NCBI RefSeq assembly: GCF_003014575.1
Contig: NZ_PYGF01000006.1
Coordinates: 1 to 64,000, forward strand
From: Cecembia rubra
GTDB taxonomy: Bacteria > Bacteroidota > Bacteroidia > Cytophagales > Cyclobacteriaceae
Length of the DNA stretch: 64,000 nucleotides
Reading direction: 5' to 3'
The translations under genes were made by a program, and so were the position numbers. Positions 17,132 through 26,498 of the stretch are shown piece after piece; the stretch's first letter is position 1, and each line of letters begins with the position of its first letter. Under the pieces are notes generated by a model. It saw nothing but the letters and a program-made list of their open reading frames with translations. It made no database searches and had not been told where the DNA came from.

Positions 17132-19597
17132 CTATTCCTCATGTGGTTTAGATAGTTTTTCTTTAATCAGACCGGGGAAGCTTTTTATATGAAGATCCCG
17201 TTGTGGGAAAGGTATCTCTACCCCGTTATCTTTAAAGGATTTAAAGATCCCTCGCATGACCTGGTCCCGGATTGTGACCCAAACATCCACATCTTCCACC
17301 CAAAAGAGAACCCTAAAATTAACAGAATTGTCAGCAAATGTTTGCAATAAGATCCTCGGAGGAGGGTAATTGAGTATTCCCTGTACCTCCAATTGATCCT
17401 GTATGAGTTTGGTGACCAAATCCAAGTCAGAATTATAACTTACACCAATGATCAATTCAACCCTCCTTTGCTTGTCTGAAAGGGTCCAGTTGGTAAGATG
17501 CTGGGCCAATAAATCCCCATTTGGAATGATAACCTCAGCTCCGTCCCAGTTTTTAATTTTACTGGCCCTTATACCAATATCCCTAACAATTCCTTCAATA
17601 TTGCCCACTTGGACAGTGTCACCGATTTGAATAGGCTTTTCAAAAGCCAAAATTATCCCCGATACCAAATTATTTACTATGGTCTGTAACCCAAAACTGA
17701 TTCCCAGGGAAAAGGCACCTAGGACAATAGCTATTTTGTCCAATGAGATACCGGAAGCGGCTGCAGCAAGCAAAAACCCAACAATCAGCAAGGAAAGCCT
17801 AATCAAAAGTATGGAAGAACCCAGTTTTTTTGATCTTACGTTGACACTTTGTTGATCTTTTATTGCCGCCAGATATGCTACAGTATTGGCTAAAAAATTA
17901 GCAACATATAAGATAAGGATGAAAATCGCTACTTGGGAATAAGTAAAAGAGGCATTGAGTAGATTCCTGGGTTTGGATAAAAAATTCCTGGCCTCAAGGA
18001 TGATGGTGTCGAATACACCTAAGCTTTCTGCGAAGAAATAGGCCCAAATTAAAACCGCCAGGAAAGAGGCGACACGGTTGACCCGCTTTTGTATATCATA
18101 AAAATCAATTGAGGAAGTGAAATCATTTTCTCTTTTTTGGCTTACCTCAATCATCAGGTAGATGACTTCCTTGATAATAGCGACGACAATGATCAAAGGC
18201 ACAGCGTGCATTAGGCTTAAGGTGGCAGTTATGCCTATCATCTTACTTAAAGAGAACCTGCCCAGAATATTGGCAATTATGGAAATTCCACATAAAATCA
18301 TGTAGGTCCTCGCGACCAAAGGGATATAGGCTGGAAGGTATTCTTTGGTTTCTTTTTGGAGTTGGATCAAATTCCAGCCGATATATATGCCAAACAAGCT
18401 AAATACCAAAAGGTGCCATCGTTCCTGATAGGCAACTTCCCAATATAAATTACTGGCTATGCTGATAAGGAACAAAGCAAACATCATCCACCAAACTTTA
18501 AAAGAATCTTCACCAATCCTATTCCTAAGTAATATTCCGGACAAACTCACTGTAATTACCAAGATCAAGGAGAAAAGGGGAACCGGCGGATTAGGGTAAA
18601 AGAAGGGAGCAAGTGAAGTGATTACCAAGAATGCCGAAAGCAAAGTGTTCTTGGAAATATATTTTAACCTTCCCAGAATCAGCTCAGAAAACTCTTTGTT
18701 GGAGGCGATTTTTTTTAAGTTTTTATTGATCCAGGTGTAGAAAAGAATAACCAGAAGCAAAAGGAAAAAAGTAGTTCCAAGATGGTTGATGATGTAATTT
18801 CTGGTAATATTTAAATTGAACCTGACAGAATCCCGAAAGACATAAATTAATCTTTCTGTGCTTGGGAAATCTCTAGGTTCCCAGATGAAATTTGTTTCTT
18901 TTTCAAATAAAGCACGTTCCAATTCTCTTTTTTGTCCAATGATGCGGTCCTTAATGTCATTAAGCCTTATTATCAGATTGGATGCTCTGGATTGATAACT
19001 TGCTGCAATTAATCGTTGTTGGTTGAGCGTGCTGTCCGTTTTACTCAGGTTGGTTCTTAAGGTTGAAATCGTAAGCTGGTATTCTGGAAGCAGTGTAGTA
19101 TCCCTAAGGCTTGCCCGCATTAAGGCATCTTGCTGGATAGAGTCCAATTTCAATCTTACTTCCATCAATTGTGCGGCCCTATTGCTAATTAACCGCTCCC
19201 CGTTCGTGAGTTCTTCTGAGATAGAAACCATCCAATTTTCCAGGGCATTCAAAAACCTTAAGTTCATTTTTGTCTCTTGGTTTTCTAGTCTTGTTCCTGC
19301 CAAAACTGAAAATAATTCTGCTCTTGGAAGGATCCGCCCCAATTTGGCAGTGTCCAAACTTTGGTTAACCACATGATTGACCCTGTTGAGCTGCAAGGTG
19401 TACTGCTGTGCCTTTTTTATGTTTTCCTCCAAGGTTAGTCTGTCAACTTTTGGGGTATTTTCTTGCAATTGCTCGTCAAAAAACTCTAAAAGGCTGTCAA
19501 TTGGCGTGGAAATTTCCTGAAGGACCTGTGCGTAATTAGGGAGAGCGTTCAGGGAAAACAAGAGAAGTAGTGTAAAAGTCCTAATTTTTGATAACAC
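17132..19597 (-). CDS. Large MscS-family mechanosensitive channel
   Basis: The protein has 821 residues, far longer than E. coli MscS (286) and closer to the MscK/YbdG class. It has a signal peptide (ending NYAQ), a periplasmic coiled-coil-rich domain (about 25-260) and roughly 11 hydrophobic segments. The C-terminal channel core has the pore helix LGAFSLGISFGLQTIVNN, the beta domain KPIQIGDTVQVGNIEG, and RRVELIIGVSYNSD with a terminal VEIPFPQRDLHI. It releases solutes on hypo-osmotic shock. The start codon is GTG. No same-strand partner is close. Confidence 0.9.
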   Translation of the reverse strand: MLSKIRTFTLLLLFSLNALPNYAQVLQEISTPIDSLLEFFDEQLQENTPKVDRLTLEENIKKAQQYTLQLNRVNHVVNQSLDTAKLGRILPRAELFSVLAGTRLENQETKMNLRFLNALENWMVSISEELTNGERLISNRAAQLMEVRLKLDSIQQDALMRASLRDTTLLPEYQLTISTLRTNLSKTDSTLNQQRLIAASYQSRASNLIIRLNDIKDRIIGQKRELERALFEKETNFIWEPRDFPSTERLIYVFRDSVRFNLNITRNYIINHLGTTFFLLLLVILFYTWINKNLKKIASNKEFSELILGRLKYISKNTLLSAFLVITSLAPFFYPNPPVPLFSLILVITVSLSGILLRNRIGEDSFKVWWMMFALFLISIASNLYWEVAYQERWHLLVFSLFGIYIGWNLIQLQKETKEYLPAYIPLVARTYMILCGISIIANILGRFSLSKMIGITATLSLMHAVPLIIVVAIIKEVIYLMIEVSQKRENDFTSSIDFYDIQKRVNRVASFLAVLIWAYFFAESLGVFDTIILEARNFLSKPRNLLNASFTYSQVAIFILILYVANFLANTVAYLAAIKDQQSVNVRSKKLGSSILLIRLSLLIVGFLLAAAASGISLDKIAIVLGAFSLGISFGLQTIVNNLVSGIILAFEKPIQIGDTVQVGNIEGIVRDIGIRASKIKNWDGAEVIIPNGDLLAQHLTNWTLSDKQRRVELIIGVSYNSDLDLVTKLIQDQLEVQGILNYPPPRILLQTFADNSVNFRVLFWVEDVDVWVTIRDQVMRGIFKSFKDNGVEIPFPQRDLHIKSFPGLIKEKLSKPHEE

Positions 19598-19813
19598 GGC
19601 TTTTTCTTTTAAATGTAATCAGAATTTTATTTCCAGTCCAGGTCAGCGTTCCAAACCTTCCGGTTTTTATCTAAAAATAGGGTAATCTTTTTAAGGACAA
19701 AATGGCGCTATTTTTCGGTTATTTCAAGGAAAAACGGTCAAAACGGCAGTTTATTTGAGTTGGTATATTTTTTTCTAAAGGCTTATCAGAGCAAACATCA
19801 AAAATAAAATAAT

Positions 19814-20242
19814 ATGAAACTCGTAAGATATAACCAATTTGAACCGGCCTATCCAAGTACCTTTGGAAGCCTGTTGGACAAATTCTTCAATGAATCGTTT
19901 GTCCAGAATTCTAAACAGTTCACCCCTGCTGTGGATATTTCTGAGGACGAAAAGCAATATGAAATCCATGTTTCTGTGCCGGGAATGAAAAAATCAGATT
20001 TCCAACTTGATTTGACAGAAGGCAGGCTGACCATTTCCGGAGAAAGGAAAATGGAAGAAAAGAAGGAGGGTAAAAATTTCCATTCTGTAGAAACTCACTT
20101 TGGTTCATTCAGTAGATCTTTCTATGTGCCTGAGACAGTCAATATTGATAATATATCGGCAGCATATGAAGATGGGCTTTTGAAAGTAGTTTTACCAAAG
20201 TCCGAGAAAAAAGTCAATAATTTAAAAATCGAAGTAAAATAA
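19814..20242 (+). CDS. Hsp20/alpha-crystallin small heat-shock protein
   Basis: This cytoplasmic holdase chaperone has 142 residues, the usual length. The alpha-crystallin domain covers about residues 36-140 with PAVDISEDEKQYEIHVSVPG, RLTISGERK and the closing AYEDGLLKVVLPK motif (GxLxxxxP type). It binds unfolding proteins during stress. It sits immediately before an HtrA protease gene but is separated from it by a strong terminator, so the two are probably co-regulated rather than cotranscribed. Confidence 0.93.
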   Translation: MKLVRYNQFEPAYPSTFGSLLDKFFNESFVQNSKQFTPAVDISEDEKQYEIHVSVPGMKKSDFQLDLTEGRLTISGERKMEEKKEGKNFHSVETHFGSFSRSFYVPETVNIDNISAAYEDGLLKVVLPKSEKKVNNLKIEVK

Positions 20243-20246
20243 TGAG

Positions 20247-20276
20247 AAGTGGGGAAACCCACTTTCTTTTTTTTTG
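20247..20276 (+). terminator. Terminator of the Hsp20 gene
   Basis: The stem AAGTGGG/CCCACTT with a GAAA tetraloop is followed by a long T tract (TCTTTTTTTTT). It begins 5 bases after the stop codon. Confidence 0.9.
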
Positions 20277-20424
20277 TTATTTATTTGAAGACAGATGTTT
20301 TGAGGAATGAATTCCTGTTAAACAATGTTAAAGGTATATGCCGATTGAAAAAACAAGCTTGATTATTGTTACTGTTATACCATAATTTACGTGTACAATC
20401 AAAAGAACTTAAAGCACAGATCAA

Positions 20425-21921
20425 ATGAATAGAAAGCAATTTTTCCTGGGAATTATCTTGGCCTCATTGATTGGAGGAGTGGTAGCACTTGCTGGAGCTA
20501 ATTACCTTTCTAGGCAGAATTCAGCTACCAATTTCTCTGAAAAACAGGAATCCAGTTTTGTAAACTGGTTGAACAATGAGAAGTTTACAGTACCTGATGG
20601 GATTAATTTTGTAGCTGCCGCTGGATTGGTGACTCCGGCAGTAGTCCACGTAAAAAGCACTGTGAATGTGCCGCAAGGACAGCGGGGCGCTGATCCTTTT
20701 GAAGAGTTTTTTGGATTTAGAATGCCAGATAGAGGACAAGCTCCAAGAGAAGGTAGAAGCTCAGGTTCAGGTGTTATCATATCTTCCGATGGCTACATAG
20801 TCACCAATAATCACGTAATTGAAAATTCCTCAAGAATTGATATTTCATTGGAGGACAATACCAGGTATTCAGCCAGAGTGATCGGTACTGACCCTACCAC
20901 TGATCTCGCTTTACTTAAAATTGAAGCGGAAGGTTTGCCATTTGTAAAGTTTGGAGATTCAGATCAGGTTAAAGTCGGACAATGGGTTTTGGCTGTAGGT
21001 AATCCTTTTGACTTAACTTCCACCGTAACGGCCGGTATTATCAGTGCCAAAGCAAGGAATATTGGTATTTTGAGAGATTTGGAAAATAACCTTCAAATAG
21101 AATCCTTCCTTCAGACAGACGCAGTAGTGAATCCAGGTAACTCCGGTGGTGCGCTTGTTAATTTAGCTGGAGAACTCATCGGAATCAATACCGCGATTGC
21201 ATCCAGGACCGGGACTTTCAATGGTTATGCATTTGCCATACCAACCTCCATTGTCAAAAAAGTAATGGATGACCTTTTGGAGTTTGGAACGGTTCAAAGA
21301 GGATTGTTAGGGGTTCAGATTAGAGATGTTAGCCCTGAACTGGAAGAGTATTTGGGAGAAAAATTAGGAGTCAATAGAGGAGTTTATGTGATGGATGTCA
21401 ATGAAGGTAGCGGCGGTGCAGAAGCTGGCCTTAAAAAAGGAGACGTGATCATAGGTGTAGATGGTGTTGAAACTTTCAATGTGGCTAAACTTCAGGAAAT
21501 GGTCGCCAGAAAGAGACCGGGTGATAAAGTAGAAGTTAAATACCTGAGAAGTGGAAAACAAATGACCGCGAAAGCGACATTGAAAAATATTTCAGGTGAC
21601 ACCAAAATCGTCAGAAAAGAAGTTCCTAAACAAGTTAGCTTTGGAGGTGTAGTCTTTGAAGATGTAAAAGCAGATTTAAAGAATAGACTTAAACTTCAGG
21701 GAGGTGCTTCCATTATTTCCATTGACAATGAGGCTTGGAAAAAGTCGGGAGCAAAAGTAGGATTCATCATTACCTCTGTGATTGGTTCCGATGGTAGATA
21801 TAGAATTTCTAACGCTGAAGATATGTCCAACATCCTTAATAATAGCAAGGGAGAAGAGGTAGTGATACTTGGTGTATATCCAAATGGACAAGAGTATTAC
21901 TTTGAAGTAAAAATTGATTAG
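20425..21921 (+). CDS. Do/HtrA-family periplasmic serine protease
   Basis: The protein has 498 residues. An N-terminal membrane anchor or signal (FFLGIILASLIGGVVALAG) is followed by a trypsin-like domain with the catalytic triad H130 (TNNHVIE), D160 (TTDLALLK) and S240 (PGNSGGALVN). Two PDZ domains come next: the first about residues 290-385 (RGLLGVQIRD and the substrate-binding GLKKGDVIIG), and a shorter second one at the C-terminus. It degrades or refolds misfolded envelope proteins in the periplasm. The length and order are those of DegP/DegQ. The hydrophobic N-terminus lacks a clear cleavage site, so it may stay membrane-tethered. Confidence 0.93.
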   Translation: MNRKQFFLGIILASLIGGVVALAGANYLSRQNSATNFSEKQESSFVNWLNNEKFTVPDGINFVAAAGLVTPAVVHVKSTVNVPQGQRGADPFEEFFGFRMPDRGQAPREGRSSGSGVIISSDGYIVTNNHVIENSSRIDISLEDNTRYSARVIGTDPTTDLALLKIEAEGLPFVKFGDSDQVKVGQWVLAVGNPFDLTSTVTAGIISAKARNIGILRDLENNLQIESFLQTDAVVNPGNSGGALVNLAGELIGINTAIASRTGTFNGYAFAIPTSIVKKVMDDLLEFGTVQRGLLGVQIRDVSPELEEYLGEKLGVNRGVYVMDVNEGSGGAEAGLKKGDVIIGVDGVETFNVAKLQEMVARKRPGDKVEVKYLRSGKQMTAKATLKNISGDTKIVRKEVPKQVSFGGVVFEDVKADLKNRLKLQGGASIISIDNEAWKKSGAKVGFIITSVIGSDGRYRISNAEDMSNILNNSKGEEVVILGVYPNGQEYYFEVKID

Positions 21922-21949
21922 TGTAATAAGTTGTTTTGTGTTTGATAGT

Positions 21950-21984
21950 AAAATAGGTCGGCCCATTTTGGACCGGCCTATTTT
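21950..21984. terminator. Bidirectional terminator between the htrA and GH9 genes
   Basis: A near-perfect stem (AAAATAGGTCGGCC pairing with GGACCGGCCTATTTT, one mismatch and one wobble) is flanked by A-rich and T-rich tracts. It lies between converging stop codons and overlaps the first base of the GH9 stop. Confidence 0.85.
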
Positions 21985-23771
21985 TATTTCTTACTGAAAT
22001 GGGTCATCATCAAAATCGCCCCGGCCGTACCATCCATGGTTGGTTCGTTGGTACTGTAATCTCCCACATCATCATGATAGACCACGTGCTCGTTTTGGAA
22101 AGCAGCAAATTTGTCGGGTTTTAAAAGAGTAAGTCCCAAAAGACTATTGTAAATCGAGGTATATACAGGTCCATCCACCAGTCCTCCCGGAACTTCAAGA
22201 CCCAATAGAACATAAAGACTGGTATGCACTTCCACAGGAAACTCACCTTTTTCCGGAATGCCGGTAAACATTGATGTTCCCCAAGGATTTCGACCAAAAA
22301 GCCAATCCCTTTGGGCAGAAAGGAAGGGTTCAAAACTACGGTCACCGCTCATTTTTTCATAAAGTATGACTTGGGTTATCAGACTTGTCAAAAGGTTATT
22401 GCTGCACCAAATGAATGGCACACCTATATGGAAGGGATTCTTTTCGGCCCGCTTAAGGGTGTATTTGATGCCATCCAAATAATACCCTTCGAGTACCTTT
22501 TTAAAGTTTTCATCTACTATTGAATGAAGGGAATAATGTCCCATGTTGATAAACGGATATAATTGGTAATGGGCTGCAGAGTCCCTGACAGTCCAGCTGT
22601 CCTGAGTATTGCTCATCAAAGCATATTTTTTGGCTTGCTCCAGGTAGTTGCTTTCTCCAGTAAGCTTATATATTTCTGCGGCGGCCCACTCCATGTCATC
22701 CGCCCAGGTCTCTTCATTATATCGGTATGGTGCACTGTAAGAGTTCCCCTGCTGGAATCCTTCATTTTCTCTTCCGAGTTTGTAAAGTGAAAGGGCCGCA
22801 TTCCTGCATTTTAAGGCAAATACAGGATCATTTAAGTCCTTCTCCCAAATCCTCGCGGCCAAAGCCATGGCTGCAGCACTTCTGCCTGCAAGGTTGGCTA
22901 CGCCAGTTGCTTCACTTTGGTATTTCATCAATCCCTGCGGTTTGCCGGTCGCGAAGTAGGCCGGCCGGTATTGATTTGCCCCCCAGCCATAATCTGAATT
23001 GTCCTTATTGGGGATTTTGAAACCTTTATGGTCTCTATCATCCGCTACTTGGTGAAATAATTGATCAGGAGCAGGATGCATTTTGTGTATCCAGTCCAAG
23101 CCCCATTTGGCTTCATCTAAAATATCCGGAATACCATTTGGCCAAGGTTGGCCAAATGCATTGAATTTGTCCTCAAATCTGCCGGGATACATTTCATAAG
23201 CCATCAACATATGGGCTGTAGCATAAGAGGAAGTAATCAGGTATTTGAGTTGGTCTCCTGCATCATGCCATCCTCCGCTAACATCAACGTAGCTGCTATC
23301 TGGCATGGGGCCAAAAAATGTTCGACCGTCCTTTTCGTGACAGACCATATCCAAAGTTGGGTTATAGCCGCATCGTTGCTGCCGCATAAACTCCAACAAG
23401 GTTTCTTGATGGTTTCCAAATGCGTCGTTTCCTATCCTAAATATACTTGATGTAGTACCAGAACTTTTTCCCTTCATAAAGTAATACCCTCTTTGGGTCA
23501 CTTTGCTGAAATCAACTTCGCAGTACTGGTATCCTGCCCATTGATCTGTTGTAATTGCTTTGGGGCGGAATTCCCCAACAACCTTTCCGGTTTCCTGAAG
23601 TATAAGCTGAAAGGGTTCTTTAATGGCTTTGTTGCCAAAAACCACAGCTACTTTGCTGTCCTCTTCCAGGTAACCCAGCTGATTGATTCTGATGTGTACA
23701 GAATTTTCCTGCGAAAAAGCTGGATGGTTCAGGAGTAAAATGAATAATAAACATAATTTAAAGTTAGTCAT
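21984..23771 (-). CDS. Glycoside hydrolase family 9 (endoglucanase-like)
   Basis: The protein has 595 residues from the ATG at 23771, where a signal peptide begins (FKLCLLFILLLNHPAFSQ). An N-terminal Ig-like CelD_N domain (IRINQLGYLEEDSKVAVV) is followed by the alpha/alpha-barrel catalytic domain. GGWHDAGDQLKY supplies the nucleophile-activating aspartates and DYSTNEPTMDGTAG near the C-terminus the acid glutamate. GH9 enzymes cleave beta-1,4-glucans or remove glucosamine/glucose from oligosaccharides; substrate here is open. It is exported to the periplasm or outside. There is no susCD pair adjacent. Confidence 0.92.
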   Translation of the reverse strand: MTNFKLCLLFILLLNHPAFSQENSVHIRINQLGYLEEDSKVAVVFGNKAIKEPFQLILQETGKVVGEFRPKAITTDQWAGYQYCEVDFSKVTQRGYYFMKGKSSGTTSSIFRIGNDAFGNHQETLLEFMRQQRCGYNPTLDMVCHEKDGRTFFGPMPDSSYVDVSGGWHDAGDQLKYLITSSYATAHMLMAYEMYPGRFEDKFNAFGQPWPNGIPDILDEAKWGLDWIHKMHPAPDQLFHQVADDRDHKGFKIPNKDNSDYGWGANQYRPAYFATGKPQGLMKYQSEATGVANLAGRSAAAMALAARIWEKDLNDPVFALKCRNAALSLYKLGRENEGFQQGNSYSAPYRYNEETWADDMEWAAAEIYKLTGESNYLEQAKKYALMSNTQDSWTVRDSAAHYQLYPFINMGHYSLHSIVDENFKKVLEGYYLDGIKYTLKRAEKNPFHIGVPFIWCSNNLLTSLITQVILYEKMSGDRSFEPFLSAQRDWLFGRNPWGTSMFTGIPEKGEFPVEVHTSLYVLLGLEVPGGLVDGPVYTSIYNSLLGLTLLKPDKFAAFQNEHVVYHDDVGDYSTNEPTMDGTAGAILMMTHFSKK

Positions 23772-23898
23772 AGGAGGGTTGAGTATTTGGGTTATGTTTC
23801 CCACAATTTAGTCAAAAGAATTATTCTTTGACCAAGACCAATCCAGTCTTTCTATCTTCCTTTATTTTGAATATCTTGGATGAATTCTGAATCAAGTC

Positions 23899-24846
23899 AT
23901 GAACCCCATTAAGATAGCCACAGCTCAATTTGAAAACCGAAGCGGTGATAAAGCTTACAACCTTTCTGTAATAGATAGGCTAGCAGGTAAGGCTGCAGCC
24001 GAAGGCTCACAAATCATTACTTTCCATGAATGTTCTATTACAGGCTATACTTTTGCCAGGAAACTTTCCCGTGAGGAATTGTTGGAAATATCCGAAAGGA
24101 TTCCTGAAGGACAGAGTGTGCAGGAACTTATTTCCATTGCCAAAAAACATAATATCGTGATTCTGGCGGGGCTTTTTGAAAAGGATGAATCTGATCAGAT
24201 TTACAAAGGCTATGTCTGTGTAAATGGTGAAGGTCTTATCGCCAAATACCGAAAACTTCATCCATTTATTAACCCCAACATCCTACCTGGGAATGAATAT
24301 TGTGTATTTGATCTATTTGGATGGAAATGCGGAATATTGATCTGCTACGACAATAATATCATAGAGAATGTGAGAGCTACCAAATTGCTTGGTGCCGATA
24401 TCATTTTCATGCCCCATGTGACCATGTGTACCCCTTCCACCAGACCTGGTGCAGGCTTTGTGGATCCAAAGCTTTGGGACAACAGGCATGAGGACCCTAC
24501 CTCTCTCAGGTTGGAATTTGATGGCATGAAGGGTAGGGATTGGCTAATGAAATGGTTACCGGCAAGGGCTTATGACAATGCCATATATGCCATTTTCTCC
24601 AATCCTATTGGCATGGATGATGACCAATTAAAAAACGGTTGTTCCATGATCATAGACCCTTTTGGTGATATTTTGGCAGAATGCAGGAATTTTGAAGATT
24701 CCTTTGTCACAGCAATGATTTATCCTTGGAAATTGACAGATGCGGGCGGAAGTCGATATATCAAAGCAAGGCGACCTGAATTATATAAAGACATCATTGG
24801 CCAAAGCCATCAACCTGAACAGAAGGTGGTCTGGTTGAAGTCCTGA
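23899..24846 (+). CDS. Carbon-nitrogen hydrolase (nitrilase superfamily)
   Basis: This 315-residue cytoplasmic hydrolase has the full catalytic triad: E44 in TFHECSITGY, K119 in YRKLHPF and C149 in GILICYDNN. The superfamily cleaves nonpeptide C-N bonds in amides, nitriles or carbamoyl compounds. Length and the RPGAGFVDPKLWDNR insert suggest the aliphatic amidase/N-carbamoyl branch, but the substrate is unassigned. It is followed 42 bases later by a beta-lactamase-fold hydrolase on the same strand, so the two may form an operon. Confidence 0.88.
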   Translation: MNPIKIATAQFENRSGDKAYNLSVIDRLAGKAAAEGSQIITFHECSITGYTFARKLSREELLEISERIPEGQSVQELISIAKKHNIVILAGLFEKDESDQIYKGYVCVNGEGLIAKYRKLHPFINPNILPGNEYCVFDLFGWKCGILICYDNNIIENVRATKLLGADIIFMPHVTMCTPSTRPGAGFVDPKLWDNRHEDPTSLRLEFDGMKGRDWLMKWLPARAYDNAIYAIFSNPIGMDDDQLKNGCSMIIDPFGDILAECRNFEDSFVTAMIYPWKLTDAGGSRYIKARRPELYKDIIGQSHQPEQKVVWLKS

Positions 24847-24888
24847 TGGAATGAATTGAATTTATCCCTTTAACCCAAAATCAAACCT

Positions 24889-26181
24889 ATGAAGAAATTG
24901 TTGCTATTTGCCTTAGGATTAGGACTGACTATCCAAACAGGCTGGACCCAAACCGGATCCATTAAAAAATCCCCAATGCTCTCAGAAGGAACTCCACAAA
25001 GTGTAGGTATTTCTGCTGAAAGACTCAAAAAACTGGATGCTATGTTAGAGGAGTCAGTCAACAATGGGGAAATTCCCGGTCTGGTGGCCCTGGTGGCCAG
25101 AAATGGTAAAATCGTCTATCACGCAGCCAAGGGTTTTGCAGATGTTGAAGGAGGAAAAAAGATGAGCCAAGATGCGATCTTTAGGATAGCATCTCAAACC
25201 AAGGCCATCACATCCACGGCAGTGATGATGCTCTGGGAAGAAGGTAGATTCAGATTGGATGATCCTATTTCAAAATGGATCCCGGAATTCAAAAACCCTC
25301 AGGTAATTCGGAATTTTAGGTATGCGGATACCTCTTACACCACAGTTCCTGCAGATAAAGAAATCACCATCCGGCATTTGCTTACCCATACTTCAGGATT
25401 GGGATATGGGGTAATCGATGGAGATGAAAGGATTCGCATGATTTACCAAAAAGCAGGGATTGTGGACCTGTATACCACTGAAAATATCAGTATAGAGGAA
25501 AATATCAAAAAACTCGCTAAACTTCCTTTGCACCATTCCCCGGGTGAAAAGTACACTTATTCTGAAGGATTGGATGTCTTGGGATATTTTGTGGAAATCA
25601 TTTCAGGCATGCCTTTTGACCAATTTCTCAGGAAAAGACTTTTTGATCCCCTGGGGATGAATGATACCTGGTTCTACCTTCCCGATGCGAAAGCAAACAG
25701 ATTGGTCAAAGTTCAACGCAAAGTGGATGGCCAATGGGAAAATTTTCCGGTCACTTTCTATGATCCTCAATATCCCATCACGGGAAATAAAAGGTTCTTT
25801 TCTGGAGGGGCTGGTCTATCCAGTACAGCAAAAGATTATGCGACTTTTTTACAAATGTACCTGAATGGGGGAGAACTGAATGGGGTACGTATTCTCAGTC
25901 GCAGTACCGTAGAAACCATCATGAAAAATCAGGTAGGGGACCTTTGGTCCGGGGCCAAGCATTATGGACTGGCGTTTGGGGTAGTGACAGAAGCAGGCGT
26001 AGCTGAAGGGGGTATTGGCAGTGAAGGAACTTTTGATTGGGGCGGTTATTTCAATACGCAATACTTTGCCGATCCACAGGAAAAAGTCATTGGTATCCTT
26101 TTGAAGCAGACCAGCCAAACTTCCGGTGATCAGACCGGTTGGAGATTCAGGCAGATGGTGTTCACGCTACTGGATGATTAA
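24889..26181 (+). CDS. Exported serine hydrolase, class C beta-lactamase fold
   Basis: The protein has 430 residues and a signal peptide ending about GWTQ. The Beta-lactamase (PF00144) domain shows SQTK (S102-x-x-K105) as the nucleophile/base pair and KYTYSEGLDVLGY as the Tyr motif, with HTSGLGYG in between. A GSEGTFDWGGY segment near the C-terminus stands in place of the KTG box. This pattern is typical of esterases, D-aminopeptidases and penicillin-binding-like enzymes rather than resistance beta-lactamases. It is periplasmic, with substrate unknown. It probably shares a transcript with the nitrilase-family gene. Confidence 0.88.
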   Translation: MKKLLLFALGLGLTIQTGWTQTGSIKKSPMLSEGTPQSVGISAERLKKLDAMLEESVNNGEIPGLVALVARNGKIVYHAAKGFADVEGGKKMSQDAIFRIASQTKAITSTAVMMLWEEGRFRLDDPISKWIPEFKNPQVIRNFRYADTSYTTVPADKEITIRHLLTHTSGLGYGVIDGDERIRMIYQKAGIVDLYTTENISIEENIKKLAKLPLHHSPGEKYTYSEGLDVLGYFVEIISGMPFDQFLRKRLFDPLGMNDTWFYLPDAKANRLVKVQRKVDGQWENFPVTFYDPQYPITGNKRFFSGGAGLSSTAKDYATFLQMYLNGGELNGVRILSRSTVETIMKNQVGDLWSGAKHYGLAFGVVTEAGVAEGGIGSEGTFDWGGYFNTQYFADPQEKVIGILLKQTSQTSGDQTGWRFRQMVFTLLDD

Positions 26182-26498
26182 GGGTAGGGGTATTTAACCA
26201 TAAAAATCCCCATCTCATCACCTTAATTGGCCTTACGGTTTTTTTTGCACCTTTAAATCAGCGATGCTAAAAATTGCGGCCTTCAGACCTAATAGAACAC
26301 GATTTCTGTCTTTCAGCCCGGGATACAATCCCGGGTTTAATGCATTCCTGCCTAGGGGTATAAGAAATGAAAAATCTTCCCAATAGCTCAAAGAGCTTAT
26401 CTGTGACAATCCGGAATGGAACCTGATTTAATTTAGGTGACCTCTTGAGGCTTTCGTCTTGTTTCCTGTTTCTGTCCTTTCTTCCATACCCCAAACAC
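26182..26498. repeat. Non-coding gap with dispersed palindromic repeat remnants
   Basis: No gene is seen here. The motif AGGTCTGAAGGCCGC (26290-26276, minus strand) closely resembles AGGTCTGAAGGACCG in the large repeat array at 49.5-50.7 kb. A perfect palindrome CCCGGGAT-ACA-ATCCCGGG lies at 26317-26335. The stretch is probably a decayed copy of a dispersed family between two convergent genes. Confidence 0.5.

Noticed and set aside
24889-26181. Antibiotic-resistance beta-lactamase
   Set aside because: It has SxxK and a Tyr motif but not the canonical KTG box of AmpC; the pattern fits esterases and peptidases of the same fold.
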